DNA from: Abiotrophia sp965245735
Lineage (GTDB): Bacteria; Bacillota; Bacilli; Lactobacillales; Aerococcaceae
NCBI GenBank assembly: GCA_965245735.1
Contig: CBDFAX010000004.1
Coordinates: 1 to 64,000, forward strand
Direction of reading: 5' to 3'
DNA length: 64,000 nucleotides
The position numbers and the translations under genes were made by a program. The stretch's first letter is position 1; the number at the start of each line of letters is the position of its first letter. Of this stretch, positions 45,059 to 54,664 are shown piece by piece. The notes under the pieces were generated by a model, which worked only from the letters and a program-made list of their open reading frames with translations, had not been told where the DNA came from and did not search any database.

Positions 45059-46525
45059 ATGACCCAATATCCAACGACAATCTTAGCCATGAAAGAAGGC
45101 CTAGCAGCCGGTAGATTTACGTCCCAAGACTTGGTGCGGGCGGCTTTCGAACGTATTGAAGCGACAGATGCACAAGTGGCAGCCTTCTTGGCCCTCAACA
45201 AAGACTTGGCCCTAGCAGACGCAGCTCAAGCGGATGCGCGTGGTTACGGGGCGGATGCGCCAATCCTTAACGGGATTCCTATCGGGGTTAAAGATAATAT
45301 CGTAACTAAGGGCTTGGTAACGACTGCTGCCAGTCGCATGCTGGAAGACTTCGTGCCAACTTATGATGCGACGGTCGTAGAAAAACTCCACCAAGCCGGT
45401 GCCATCATTGTAGGGAAGCTTAACATGGACGAGTTTGCCATGGGGGCTAGCTGTGAGCGCTCGGCCTTCAAAACGACGCGCAACCCTTGGAACTTGAACC
45501 GCGTACCCGGTGGGTCATCTGGTGGTTCTGCAGCAGCAGTAGCCGCTCGCCAAGTGCCTGCCAGCTTAGGGACCGACACTGGGGGGAGTATCCGCCAACC
45601 GGCAGCCTTTACTGGTTTAGTCGGGATGAAGCCAACCTACGGTTCGGTTTCCCGTTATGGCCTCATTGCCTTTGGTTCTAGTTTAGACCAAATTGGGCCA
45701 ATGACCTTAACTGTTGCTGATAACGCCTTGGTCTTAGAAGCCATTGCCGGCCATGATGCCAAAGATTCAACTTCCTTGCCTGAAATTGACACTGACTATA
45801 GCGCTAAGATTGGCCAACCTTTAGCTGGTCTGAAGATTGGTTTCCCAGTGGATTATCGCTCAGAAGCCATTAACCAGGAAATTCGCGAGCGCATGGATCA
45901 AGCCGCTGCCTACTTTGAAAGCCAAGGGGCAGAGATTGTGGAGATTTCCTTGCCACATTCTAAGTACGGGATCAATGTCTACTATATTATTGCCTCTTCA
46001 GAAGCCTCTTCTAACCTACAACGCTTTGACGGAATTCGCTATGGCTACCGTTCGCAAAGTGCGCAAACCCTGGAAGAAGTCTATGTACAATCACGGACTG
46101 AAGGTTTCGGGCCAGAAGTACAACGCCGGATCATGTTAGGGACCTTCAGCTTGAGCTCAGGTTACTATGATGCCTACTTCAAGAAGGCAGCCCAAGTTCG
46201 GACCTTGATTATCCAAGACTTCGAGCAAGCCTTCCAAGCCTGTGATCTTATCATGGGGCCTGCGACCACCTCGACTGCCTTTGAAATCGGGGGCCGGATC
46301 CAAGACCCAATCGAAATGTATGTGGCTGACCTCTTAACCGTGCCGGCTAACTTGGCCGGGCTACCCGCCTTGTCAGTGCCAGCAGGCTTAGACCAGGCCG
46401 GGCTTCCTATCGGCTTGCAACTCATGGCTAAGCCATTGGATGAAGCAACCATCTATCAAGTGGCTGCTAACTTCGAAGCCGGACATGACTATGTCAACCA
46501 ATCCCCACGGGCAGCCGTAGAATAG
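45059..46525 (+). CDS. gatA: Aspartyl/glutamyl-tRNA amidotransferase subunit A
   Basis: The 488-residue amidase-signature protein contains the Ser-cisSer-Lys triad region (VPGGSSGGSAAAVAA, GTDTGGSIRQPA) and generates ammonia from glutamine. The ATG at 45059 is two bases after the gatC stop, with AGGAAG upstream; the frame extended to 44993 is only an overlap with gatC. Confidence 0.97.
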   Translation: MTQYPTTILAMKEGLAAGRFTSQDLVRAAFERIEATDAQVAAFLALNKDLALADAAQADARGYGADAPILNGIPIGVKDNIVTKGLVTTAASRMLEDFVPTYDATVVEKLHQAGAIIVGKLNMDEFAMGASCERSAFKTTRNPWNLNRVPGGSSGGSAAAVAARQVPASLGTDTGGSIRQPAAFTGLVGMKPTYGSVSRYGLIAFGSSLDQIGPMTLTVADNALVLEAIAGHDAKDSTSLPEIDTDYSAKIGQPLAGLKIGFPVDYRSEAINQEIRERMDQAAAYFESQGAEIVEISLPHSKYGINVYYIIASSEASSNLQRFDGIRYGYRSQSAQTLEEVYVQSRTEGFGPEVQRRIMLGTFSLSSGYYDAYFKKAAQVRTLIIQDFEQAFQACDLIMGPATTSTAFEIGGRIQDPIEMYVADLLTVPANLAGLPALSVPAGLDQAGLPIGLQLMAKPLDEATIYQVAANFEAGHDYVNQSPRAAVE

Positions 46526-46534
46526 GAGACCGCT

Positions 46535-47968
46535 ATGAATTTTGAAACGATTATCGGACTTGAAGTCCACGTGGAATTGAAGACTGATTCCAAGATGTTC
46601 AGCCCATCACCTGCGCATTTCGGGGCAGAACCTAACACCAACACTAACGAAATCGACTGGGGCTATCCTGGTGTCTTACCAGTGGTCAACAAACGGGCCA
46701 TTGAATTTGGTATGCGGGCAGCTTTAGCGCTTAACTGCCAAATTGCCCCTGAAATGAAGTTCGACCGTAAGAACTACTTCTACCCAGATAACCCTAAGGC
46801 CTACCAAATTTCTCAATTTGATACGCCAATCGGGTCAAATGGTTACATTGATATTGAAGTCGATGGCCAAACCAAGCGTATTCGCATCGAGCGTCTGCAC
46901 TTGGAAGAAGATGCAGGTAAGAACACCCATGCTACTGATGGCTATTCTTATGTCGACCTTAACCGTCAAGGGACTCCTCTGATTGAGATTGTCTCTGAAG
47001 CGGACATTCGCTCACCAGAAGAAGCTTATGCTTACCTTGAAGCTTTGCGTGAGAAAATCATGTATACGGAAGTTTCTGACGTTAAGATGGAAGAAGGGTC
47101 TATGCGTTGCGACGCCAACATTTCCCTCCGTCCTTATGGCCAGGAAGCTTTCGGGACCAAGACTGAGCTCAAGAACCTCAACTCCTTCAACTTCGTTAAG
47201 AAGGGCTTGGCTTACGAAGAAAAACGTCAAGCTCAAGTGCTCTTAGCAGGTGGTAAGATTGGGCAAGAAACTCGTCGGTACGATGAAGCGACTGGTAAGA
47301 CCTTGCTCATGCGGGTTAAGGAAGGGTCTGCGGACTACCGCTACTTCCCTGAACCTGATCTACCATGGATTACCATTGCACCTGAATGGGTTGAAGCTGT
47401 TAAATCTACCATTCCTGAAATGCCAGATAGCCGTCGGGCACGCTATATCAAGGAGTTCGGCCTACCTGCCTATGACGCCATGGTCTTAACCTTGACCAAG
47501 GAAATGTCTGATTTCTTCCAGGCAACCGTAGCCGAAGGCGCAGATCCTAAACAAGCCTCTAACTGGCTCATGGGCGAAGTGTCGGCTTACTTGAACAGTG
47601 CTAAGACTACATTGTCTGGGACTCAATTGACGCCACACAACCTAGCGCAAATGATTCGTTTGATTGAATCAGGGACCATTTCTTCTAAGATTGCTAAGCA
47701 ACTCTTCAAGATTTTGGTGACTGAAGGGGGCGATGCGGATGTCATTGTCCAAGAACGTGGCATGGCACAAATTAGCGACCCAGCGCAAATCCAAGCCATC
47801 ATTGACCAAGTCTTGGCGGCTAACCAAGCCTCTGTCGAAGACTATCGCAACGGGAAAGACCGTGCGGTTGGCTTCTTAGTGGGTCAAATTATGAAGGTAT
47901 CTAAAGGGCAAGCCAACCCACAAGTCGTCAACCAATTGTTGATTAAGACTTTACAAACTTTCATCTAA
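46535..47968 (+). CDS. gatB: Aspartyl/glutamyl-tRNA amidotransferase subunit B
   Basis: The 477-residue GatB begins FETIIGLEVHVELKT and has FDRKNYFYPDNPKAYQ, RIRIERLHLEEDAGK and the C-terminal YqeY-like helical domain (about 330-477). It binds the mischarged tRNA and performs the kinase and amidation steps. It completes the gatCAB operon. Confidence 0.97.
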   Translation: MNFETIIGLEVHVELKTDSKMFSPSPAHFGAEPNTNTNEIDWGYPGVLPVVNKRAIEFGMRAALALNCQIAPEMKFDRKNYFYPDNPKAYQISQFDTPIGSNGYIDIEVDGQTKRIRIERLHLEEDAGKNTHATDGYSYVDLNRQGTPLIEIVSEADIRSPEEAYAYLEALREKIMYTEVSDVKMEEGSMRCDANISLRPYGQEAFGTKTELKNLNSFNFVKKGLAYEEKRQAQVLLAGGKIGQETRRYDEATGKTLLMRVKEGSADYRYFPEPDLPWITIAPEWVEAVKSTIPEMPDSRRARYIKEFGLPAYDAMVLTLTKEMSDFFQATVAEGADPKQASNWLMGEVSAYLNSAKTTLSGTQLTPHNLAQMIRLIESGTISSKIAKQLFKILVTEGGDADVIVQERGMAQISDPAQIQAIIDQVLAANQASVEDYRNGKDRAVGFLVGQIMKVSKGQANPQVVNQLLIKTLQTFI

Positions 47969-48013
47969 ACGTATAATAGAGAGTAACGATAATTTTAGAT
48001 AGGGGATTTGCCA

Positions 48014-49393
48014 ATGAAACGCTTTTTGAAATACAGCATGATTCTTCTGGGTTTATTAGCAGTAGCCTACATCGGGGGCTTGATCTTTTTCCTAGATCGC
48101 TTTACCTTCGGTAGCTACTTTGGAGATATTCCGCTCATGGGCTTAACTCAAGCCCAAGCCCAAGAGAAGATTGCTGAAGAACTTGGCAAGCGACAAATTA
48201 ACTTGCAAGAGAATGGGAAGACCACTGCCCAGGTGACCTTGGCTGAATTATCACCAAGTTATGACTTGGATAAGGCTGTGGGTCAACTCTTCAATCAGCA
48301 AGATCCAGTTATGTGGCCCTTGAGTTTTGGTAGCCACCAAGATGTTAAGGTGGACTCCAACATGGTCCATGTAGATAAAACCAAGGCAGCTCAAGTCTTG
48401 GTAGCTAAAGGCATTGACAATAGCCAACGCCAAGCGGCGACAGATGCTAGCATCGAATATAGTGAAGCAGATGGCTACCAAGTGAAGCCGGACGTGACAG
48501 GGACTCAGGTTGATACCGATAGCCTGGCTCAAGACATGTTAGTTGCGGCAACACAAGAAAAGAACAGTGTGGATGTCAGCCAGGCTTATGCCAAGGCAAC
48601 AATCCAAGCAGATAGTGACACTATGAAGTCAGCGATTGGCTTAATCAAGCAATATAGTGAGAACCCAATCGTTCTTCAGATTGCTGGCGATGATGTTCAA
48701 ATTCCAACCAAGACTATTGAGTCTTGGATGCACTTTGACGAGAATAACCAAGTCAGCTTCGACCGCGAGCTTATCAAGGCTTACGTTCAAGAATTGAATG
48801 ACAAATACTCTACCTATAATAAGACGCGTGAGTTCAAATCAACCTTACGCGGTACAGTAGAGGTGCCACCTGGCATTATGGGCTGGGGCATTGAAGTGGA
48901 CCAGGAAGTCGACAAGATCGAGCAAGAGCTGCTGGCTCACCAACCAGTTAAGCGTGAACCTGCCGTTAACTCGACTGGTGGCGTACCTAACGCCAAGGAT
49001 GATATCGGCCCAACCTACGTGGAGGTAGATATCAGCAACCAAACCATGTTCCTCTATAAGGATCACAAGAAAATCTTGGAAGCTCCTGTGGTTACCGGTC
49101 AACCAGCAGCTGAGACAGTCCCTGGGGCAGGGGCCATCATTGAGAAGCTTTCTGGGACCCGACTCAAGGGTTACAACCAGTTCTACCGAGTAGACTACTC
49201 TGTACCAGTTAACTACTGGATGCGTTTCGATGATAAATCCCAAGGGATTCACGACGCGCCATGGCAAAGCCAATTTGGTGGAGATGTTTGGACCTACAGT
49301 GGTTCCTTAGGCTGTGTTAACTCACCACTGGACGCAGCAGCAACCATCTACGAGAACGTAGAATATGGGACACCTGTTATCGTCTTTAACTAA
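48014..49393 (+). CDS. L,D-transpeptidase (YkuD family)
   Basis: The 459-residue protein has an N-terminal membrane anchor (about residues 6-28), two peptidoglycan-binding PG_4-like domains (about 80-320) and a C-terminal YkuD catalytic domain (about 335-459). The catalytic Cys is in SGSLGCVNSP, with the partnering His in GIHDAPW. It makes 3-3 crosslinks or attaches proteins to the wall outside the cell. The ATG at 48014 has AGGGGA seven bases upstream. Confidence 0.92.
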   Translation: MKRFLKYSMILLGLLAVAYIGGLIFFLDRFTFGSYFGDIPLMGLTQAQAQEKIAEELGKRQINLQENGKTTAQVTLAELSPSYDLDKAVGQLFNQQDPVMWPLSFGSHQDVKVDSNMVHVDKTKAAQVLVAKGIDNSQRQAATDASIEYSEADGYQVKPDVTGTQVDTDSLAQDMLVAATQEKNSVDVSQAYAKATIQADSDTMKSAIGLIKQYSENPIVLQIAGDDVQIPTKTIESWMHFDENNQVSFDRELIKAYVQELNDKYSTYNKTREFKSTLRGTVEVPPGIMGWGIEVDQEVDKIEQELLAHQPVKREPAVNSTGGVPNAKDDIGPTYVEVDISNQTMFLYKDHKKILEAPVVTGQPAAETVPGAGAIIEKLSGTRLKGYNQFYRVDYSVPVNYWMRFDDKSQGIHDAPWQSQFGGDVWTYSGSLGCVNSPLDAAATIYENVEYGTPVIVFN

Positions 49394-49397
49394 TAGC

Positions 49398-49428
49398 AAA
49401 AAACGAGACCCTAGGGTCTCGTTTTTTT
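49398..49428 (+). terminator. Terminator after the L,D-transpeptidase
   Basis: A stem of about 13 bp (49398-49410 with 49415-49427), loop CTAG, and T run. Confidence 0.92.
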
Positions 49429-49446
49429 AGGTCTTGAGGTAAAAAT

Positions 49447-49484
49447 AACTTCCCATTATATCATATATGATATAATGGGAAGTT
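49447..49484. repeat. 38-bp perfect palindrome
   Basis: A perfect self-complementary sequence with no central loop base lies between two converging terminators. It contains TATAAT on both strands and ends in AAGTT/AACTT. It could be a cruciform, a protein-binding site or an A/T-rich hairpin. Confidence 0.85.
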
Positions 49485-49494
49485 TTCTTAATTA

Positions 49495-49526
49495 GAAAAA
49501 CCGGCTGAGAACGAGTCTCAGCCGGT
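49495..49526 (-). terminator. Terminator of the D,D-carboxypeptidase gene
   Basis: On the minus strand an 11-bp stem (49526-49516 with 49510-49500), a 5-nt loop and a T run. Confidence 0.9.
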
Positions 49527-49533
49527 AGAAGTC

Positions 49534-50748
49534 TTAGTTAAAGATCCCAAAGATACTACGCATGAAGTTAGTGAATGGGTTGTTGCGGCGGTTAGGGAGA
49601 GTCTCAACATCTTCTTCCTTGCTGCCTGCTGCTTGAGCCTTGCTTGCAGCTTCTTCTGAAGCGGCTTTGGCTGCTTGAGCTTCCTTCTCTGCTTGAGTTG
49701 GCAGGAGGTTGGTAGCCAAGCCTTCTAATTGGTAGAGTTCAGGGTGCTTGTCCAAGCCGTCCAAGAGAATCTTGGTTTCTTCATAAGAAGAGTAAGGTTC
49801 TTGAACCCCCATGACAACGGCAATTATCTTACGGCCATTTTCAGTAGTGGTGGTGACAAAGCATTTGCCGGCTTCATCGGTATAACCTGATTTAAGGCCG
49901 GTCACGCCTGGACGGCCGTATTGAGCCCCTTCAAGGAGTAGGTTGTTATTAGCCATTTTAATTGGATGGTCACTGTCTTTGGCCATGGTGTATTCACGGG
50001 CAGAAGACAGTTCTAGGATTTGTGGGTATTTTTCAGTGATGTATTGGGCCATCAGGGCAACATCAGCTGCAGACATCTTGTTCTGGCTGTCCTTGGTCGA
50101 CCCTTCAATCCAGTAGCTTTCTGGTAGGTACTTGTTAGGCGCCCCAGATGTGGTGTAGAACTCATAGTTCTCGATTCCCCATTCATCTAACTGGCGACGA
50201 ATGGCAGCGACTGCTTCTTGTTCAGAACCGTAGATATGAGACATCAAAAGGGTGGTCGCATCGTTACCAGATGCTAACATAATCCCATATAAGAGGTCTT
50301 GGACGGTGTATTCTGCATCGGTCACTAGGCCAGCATTAGATAATTCCGCATTGTCGGTAAAGTCACGGACAATGGATTCAGGTGTCTTAATCTTATCGTC
50401 TAGTTTAATTTTGCCTTCCTCGATGGCTTTGTAGGTCAAATAAACTGACATAATTTTGGACATGGAAGCAATTGGATAAGGCTTATTCCCTTCACGTTCC
50501 ATCAAGACTTTGTGGGTATCTTGGTCAATCACAACATAAGAACGAGTGTCTTCTGTTAAGCTGTTCAATTCTTCAGGGTAGCCACTAGGCATGGTGAAGC
50601 TAGAAGCTTGGCTGGCCTGAGTTTGGCTAAAGTCCTTAGTTAAATCTGGGGTTTTCTTTAGCTCTTGGGCCATAATAGGGCTAGCTAAACCTAGTAGAGT
50701 AGTGCTCGCTAGGGTGACTAAAACGAGCTTAGTATGTAACTTGGTCAT
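49534..50748 (-). CDS. dacA: D-alanyl-D-alanine carboxypeptidase (DacA-type PBP)
   Basis: The 404-residue protein has a Sec signal peptide (about residues 1-28) and the peptidase S11 motifs: SMSK with catalytic Ser95 and Lys98, SGN, and KSG in GLKSGYTDEA. A C-terminal Ala/Glu-rich linker and a short hydrophobic/basic tail (about 370-404) probably anchor it to the membrane. It trims the terminal D-Ala of peptidoglycan stem peptides. The ATG at 50748 has AGGAGG ten bases upstream; the frame extended to 50808 lacks a ribosome site. Confidence 0.93.
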   Translation of the reverse strand: MTKLHTKLVLVTLASTTLLGLASPIMAQELKKTPDLTKDFSQTQASQASSFTMPSGYPEELNSLTEDTRSYVVIDQDTHKVLMEREGNKPYPIASMSKIMSVYLTYKAIEEGKIKLDDKIKTPESIVRDFTDNAELSNAGLVTDAEYTVQDLLYGIMLASGNDATTLLMSHIYGSEQEAVAAIRRQLDEWGIENYEFYTTSGAPNKYLPESYWIEGSTKDSQNKMSAADVALMAQYITEKYPQILELSSAREYTMAKDSDHPIKMANNNLLLEGAQYGRPGVTGLKSGYTDEAGKCFVTTTTENGRKIIAVVMGVQEPYSSYEETKILLDGLDKHPELYQLEGLATNLLPTQAEKEAQAAKAASEEAASKAQAAGSKEEDVETLPNRRNNPFTNFMRSIFGIFN

Positions 50749-50785
50749 CGAGTCTAATCCTCCTGTTATTTGGACGTATATGGTC

Positions 50786-50815
50786 ATTGTATCAGAAAAA
50801 AGAAGCATATGCCAA
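50786..50815 (-). promoter_or_regulatory. Promoter of dacA
   Basis: On the minus strand TTGGCA (complement of 50810-50815), 18 bases and TACAAT (complement of 50786-50791). Confidence 0.6.
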
Positions 50816-50849
50816 TAAATTTAGCCCATAGTTCCTATTAGATAGGCAA

Positions 50850-51149
50850 TTAGAAGAGTTCTTCTGGGCTAGCGCCAGCGTCTAGGGCGGCTAGATTGGC
50901 TGGGTCCAGGTGAATGAGGGCCTGGATTTGGCCTTGCGCATCCAAGCCTAGCACGGCTAAACCGTCTTGGCTCCCTTCAAAGTCAAGTTGGGCTTGCCAA
51001 CCGGCCTGGCTCATGTAGGTCATAAGCCTTTGGGACCAGTATTGACGACGGGCCAAGTAGCGCTCGGCTTCTTGCCGGGGAATCCAGTAATTGTCAATCA
51101 GCACAGTGGCTGCTAGGCGAAATCCCTTGCTAAGATGAGGGTTTGGCAT
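50850..51149 (-). CDS. Small protein of unknown function
   Basis: The 99-residue frame has a well-spaced AAAGGAG site 8 bases before its ATG and codon use like its neighbours. It has no signal peptide, membrane segment or recognisable motif; it is rich in Ala, Leu and Gln. It lies divergent from the aromatic acid exporter gene. I do not recognise it. Confidence 0.6.
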   Translation of the reverse strand: MPNPHLSKGFRLAATVLIDNYWIPRQEAERYLARRQYWSQRLMTYMSQAGWQAQLDFEGSQDGLAVLGLDAQGQIQALIHLDPANLAALDAGASPEELF

Positions 51150-51237
51150 GGATATGGCTCCTTTTTGGGGTGTACTTTCATAGTATAGCTAATAATTGCG
51201 AAGATTTTGTGAAGATAACTAAAAATACTAGTGGGGA

Positions 51238-51266
51238 TTGTTATTTTTCAGCCCAGATGGTATAAC
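51238..51266 (+). promoter_or_regulatory. Promoter of the aromatic acid exporter-like gene
   Basis: TTGTTA (51238-51243), 17 bases and TATAAC (51261-51266) with an extended TG. Confidence 0.6.
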
Positions 51267-51302
51267 AATAGAGGAAAATGATGAGAGAAGGGAGGGGGCG
51301 CC

Positions 51303-52283
51303 ATGTCCCTGCCATTGCGAACTGCTAAATATACCCTAGCTGTCTTAGCGGCGGCGCTGACGGCTCAGGCGCTGGGACTCTTGAATCCGATGACAGCGGG
51401 GGTCATTGCCCTTTTGAGCTTATCAGATACGCGCCGGACCACACTCAAGTTGGCCCAGGAGCGTCTAGTGTCCATGGTATTGGCCTTAGCCTTGGCTTGG
51501 TTGCTCTTTGCTAGTCTGGGCTTCAATATACTTAGTCTAGCCCTCTTCCTTGTCTTCTATGTGCCTCTCAGCTATCGGCTTCAGCTCATGTCGGGTCTAG
51601 TGGCTAGCACGGTCCTAGTGACCCAACTCTTAGGTTGGCAGTCGCTGGCAGTCTCTTATTGGCTCAATCAAGTCGGTCTTTTTGCCATTGGGGCAGGGCT
51701 GGCCCTAGCCTTTAATAGCTATATGCCGTCCAAAGAAGACCTGATTCTGGCCCACAGAGCGCGTATCGAAGACCAGCTACGCCAGCTGCTTTTGACTATT
51801 CATGATTCCTTACGTCAGCCCCAAGCCAGACGGGACGCGGACTTATCTGCCATAGCGACCCTTAATCAGGAACTAGAAGCAGCCCTGACCACGGTCTTGG
51901 CTGAGCGAGATAACCGACTCTTCAGACAGACCAATTATGATGTCCACTATGTCGAAATGCGTCAGGCACAGGCCCAGCTTTTGGAGCAGATGATGACCAC
52001 CTTGCCTGACTGCTTCTTAGAGAGCGAAGAAAGCAAGGTCTTAGCCGGCATTTTCTATCTGACGGCTAGTCAGCTAGAAACGGCCAATCCAGGCACCTAT
52101 CTTATGGCCGATATCCAGGGCTTGCTAGCTTATTATCGGGAGCGACCCTTGCCAGTCAGCCGGCAGGAGTTCGAAAATCGGGCCCGACTCTTCCAGCTCT
52201 TGAATGACCTGAGTCGCTTTATCGCGCTTAAGGTAGCCTTCTACCAGACCTATGCCCAAGATTGGCAGGCTGGCCAGGATTAG
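51303..52283 (+). CDS. Aromatic acid exporter family membrane protein
   Basis: The 326-residue protein has about four to six N-terminal hydrophobic helices (about residues 1-140) and a C-terminal soluble helical domain (about 145-326). This resembles the ArAE/YqjA family of small exporters (N-terminal LRTAKYTLAV, later SYMPSKEDL). Substrates in Gram-positives are unknown; the family may export aromatic or other organic acids. GAGGGGGCGCC precedes the ATG. Its terminal neighbour is the thrS T-box. Confidence 0.78.
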   Translation: MSLPLRTAKYTLAVLAAALTAQALGLLNPMTAGVIALLSLSDTRRTTLKLAQERLVSMVLALALAWLLFASLGFNILSLALFLVFYVPLSYRLQLMSGLVASTVLVTQLLGWQSLAVSYWLNQVGLFAIGAGLALAFNSYMPSKEDLILAHRARIEDQLRQLLLTIHDSLRQPQARRDADLSAIATLNQELEAALTTVLAERDNRLFRQTNYDVHYVEMRQAQAQLLEQMMTTLPDCFLESEESKVLAGIFYLTASQLETANPGTYLMADIQGLLAYYRERPLPVSRQEFENRARLFQLLNDLSRFIALKVAFYQTYAQDWQAGQD

Positions 52284-52289
52284 GGCTTG

Positions 52290-52318
52290 AATTCTTCAAG
52301 CAAAAGTGGTATAACATA
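52290..52318 (+). promoter_or_regulatory. Promoter of the thrS T-box transcript
   Basis: TTGAAT (52290-52295), 17 bases and TATAAC (52313-52318). Confidence 0.65.
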
Positions 52319-52329
52319 TCTAGAATCTT

Positions 52330-52588
52330 AATCGAGAGTGAAGCCATGAGTGGCTAGACGCGTTGACAAGAGAGGGATGGGTTGGTGCAACATCCTGGCG
52401 CTATAGTTGCTTACCTCTTCACTGATTCTTGACCTAAGGGCAATCACTCGCCTGTTAAGTCAAGACGGTCGCTCCCGTTACTAGCACCAAGAGGCTTTTG
52501 CCAGTGGCAGAAGCAAATTTGGGTGGAACCACGTTTATCAACGTCCCATTGACTCTGTGTCGCAATACCAGAGTCAATGGGATTTTTT
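52330..52588 (+). promoter_or_regulatory. T-box leader of thrS (threonine specifier ACC)
   Basis: The T-box motif TTTGGGTGGAACCACG lies at 52518-52533. The stem I base pairs 52337-52343 with 52417-52423. The triplet ACC (52413-52415) sits at the specifier position just before the closing strand and is a threonine codon. The terminator is a 14-bp stem (52544-52557 with 52569-52582) followed by six T's. Uncharged tRNA(Thr) would favour the antiterminator. The leader fills the 362-base gap before thrS. Confidence 0.92.
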
Positions 52589-52645
52589 ATTTCCAATGAT
52601 TAAGACTGTCGACCAAGCACTATTATCCAATGAGGAGGAACTACT

Positions 52646-54589
52646 ATGTCTCAAATCGCCTTAACTTTCCCAGACGGGAGTGTCCGTCACTATGACAAGG
52701 GCGTCACTGTCGATCAAGTTGCCGCTAGCATCGGCTCTTCTTTAGCCAAGGCAACCCTAGCCGGTAAATTCCAAGGTCAATTAGTTGACCACGACCGGCC
52801 TTTGGAAGCTGACGGGACCATTGAAATCATCACTGACAAGAGCCCGGAAGCCTTAGAAATCATGCGCCACTCAACCGCGCACTTGATGGCTCACGCCTTA
52901 ACTCGCCTCTATCCTGGTATTCATTTTGGGGTGGGGCCTGCTATTGAATCAGGTTTCTACTACGATACTGACAAGGAAGTTCAATTAACTGAAGACGACC
53001 TACCTGCAGTTGAGAAGGAAATGAAGAAAATCATCAGCCAGAACTACCCAATTGTAAGACGGGAAGTGTCTCGCGCTGAAGCCTTGGAACTCTTCAAGCA
53101 CGACCCTTATAAGGTCGAATTGATTACCGACCTACCAGAAGATGAAGTCATTAGCGTCTACCAACAAGAAGACTTTACTGACCTCTGCCGTGGGATCCAT
53201 GTGCCATCAACAGGCAAGATTAAGGTCTTCAAGCTGCTTAGCTTGGCTGGGGCTTACTGGCGTGGGAACTCTGACAATAAGATGATGCAACGGGTTTACG
53301 GGACAGCCTTCTTCAAGCAAGCTGACCTAGATGAATTCTTGCGTCTACGACAAGAAGCGAAGGAACGCGACCACCGTAAATTAGGGAAAGAACTGGGTAT
53401 CTTCATGGTATCTAAGGAAGTAGGCTCTGGTTTACCATTCTGGTTACCAAAAGGGGCAACCATCCGTCGCGTGATCGAACGTTATATCATGGACAAGGAA
53501 ATCAGCCTGGGCTATGACCATGTTTATACCCCAATCATGGCCAAGGTAGACCTCTATCAAACATCTGGCCACTGGGCTCACTACAAGGACGACATGTTCC
53601 CACCAATGGACATGGGCGACGGCGAAATGCTAGTCTTGCGGCCAATGAACTGCCCACACCACATGATGATTTATAAGAATGACATCCACTCCTACCGCGA
53701 ATTACCAATCCGGATTGCGGAATTGGGTATGATGCACCGCTATGAAAAGTCCGGGGCCCTATCTGGTTTGCAACGGGTTCGTGAAATGACCCTGAACGAC
53801 GCTCATATCTTCGTGCGTCCTGACCAAATCAAGGAAGAATTCATCCGCGTGTTAGATTTGATTAAGGCGGTTTACCATGACTTTGGTATCACTGACTACC
53901 GCTTCCGTCTCAGCTACCGTGACCCAGAAAACAAAGAGAAATACTTTGACGACGATGCGATGTGGGAAAAGGCACAAGCCATGCTTAAGGAAGCCATGGA
54001 TGAGTTGGGCTTAGACTACTTCGAAGCCATCGGGGAAGCTGCTTTCTACGGTCCTAAATTGGACATTCAGTTCAAGACTGCCATTGGCTTGGAAGAAACC
54101 ATGTCTACCATTCAGTTAGACTTCCTCTTGCCAGAACGCTTCGACCTGACTTATGTTGGGGAAGATGGTCAAGATAACCACCGTCCAGTAGTCATCCACC
54201 GTGGGGTTGTGTCTACCATGGAACGTTTTGTGGCTTACTTAATTGAAGAGTACAAGGGAGCCTTCCCAACTTGGTTGGCGCCCGTTCAAGTGGCCCTCTT
54301 GCCAGTTAGCCTAGAGGCTCACAGCGACCGCGTTCAAGAAATCTATGAAGACTTGAAGGCCAAAGGTTTCCGTGTGGATATGGACTTACGTAATGAGAAA
54401 TTGGGTTATAAGATTCGTTCCGCTCAAACAGCTAAGATTCCTTACCAAATTGTTATTGGGGACCAAGAAGTGTCTGAAGGCACGGTGAACGTCCGCCACT
54501 ACGGTTCTGCCAAGTCAGAAAGCTACAGCTATGGCGACTTTGTCCGCTTCTTAAGCGAGGACGTTGCTAACAAGAGCCGTCTTAACTAA
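52646..54589 (+). CDS. thrS: Threonyl-tRNA synthetase
   Basis: The 647-residue class II enzyme has the N-terminal TGS domain (about 1-62), the editing domain (HSTAHLMAHAL, about 65-225), the catalytic core (MNCPHHM, RIAELG-MHRYE, about 245-540) and the anticodon-binding domain (about 545-647). It charges tRNA(Thr) and edits mischarged serine. GAGGAGGAA precedes the ATG. It is controlled by the T-box upstream. Confidence 0.97.
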   Translation: MSQIALTFPDGSVRHYDKGVTVDQVAASIGSSLAKATLAGKFQGQLVDHDRPLEADGTIEIITDKSPEALEIMRHSTAHLMAHALTRLYPGIHFGVGPAIESGFYYDTDKEVQLTEDDLPAVEKEMKKIISQNYPIVRREVSRAEALELFKHDPYKVELITDLPEDEVISVYQQEDFTDLCRGIHVPSTGKIKVFKLLSLAGAYWRGNSDNKMMQRVYGTAFFKQADLDEFLRLRQEAKERDHRKLGKELGIFMVSKEVGSGLPFWLPKGATIRRVIERYIMDKEISLGYDHVYTPIMAKVDLYQTSGHWAHYKDDMFPPMDMGDGEMLVLRPMNCPHHMMIYKNDIHSYRELPIRIAELGMMHRYEKSGALSGLQRVREMTLNDAHIFVRPDQIKEEFIRVLDLIKAVYHDFGITDYRFRLSYRDPENKEKYFDDDAMWEKAQAMLKEAMDELGLDYFEAIGEAAFYGPKLDIQFKTAIGLEETMSTIQLDFLLPERFDLTYVGEDGQDNHRPVVIHRGVVSTMERFVAYLIEEYKGAFPTWLAPVQVALLPVSLEAHSDRVQEIYEDLKAKGFRVDMDLRNEKLGYKIRSAQTAKIPYQIVIGDQEVSEGTVNVRHYGSAKSESYSYGDFVRFLSEDVANKSRLN

Positions 54590-54607
54590 TAGGTATTGAA
54601 TAAATAG

Positions 54608-54664
54608 AAAAGGGCTAGATCCTGCCTGTCGTCCTTGGGGGGAAGGCAGAATCTAGCCTTTTGG
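54608..54664 (+). terminator. Terminator after thrS
   Basis: A two-part stem (54613-54620 with 54651-54658, extended by 54622-54627 with 54644-54649) with flanking A's and T's. Confidence 0.75.
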
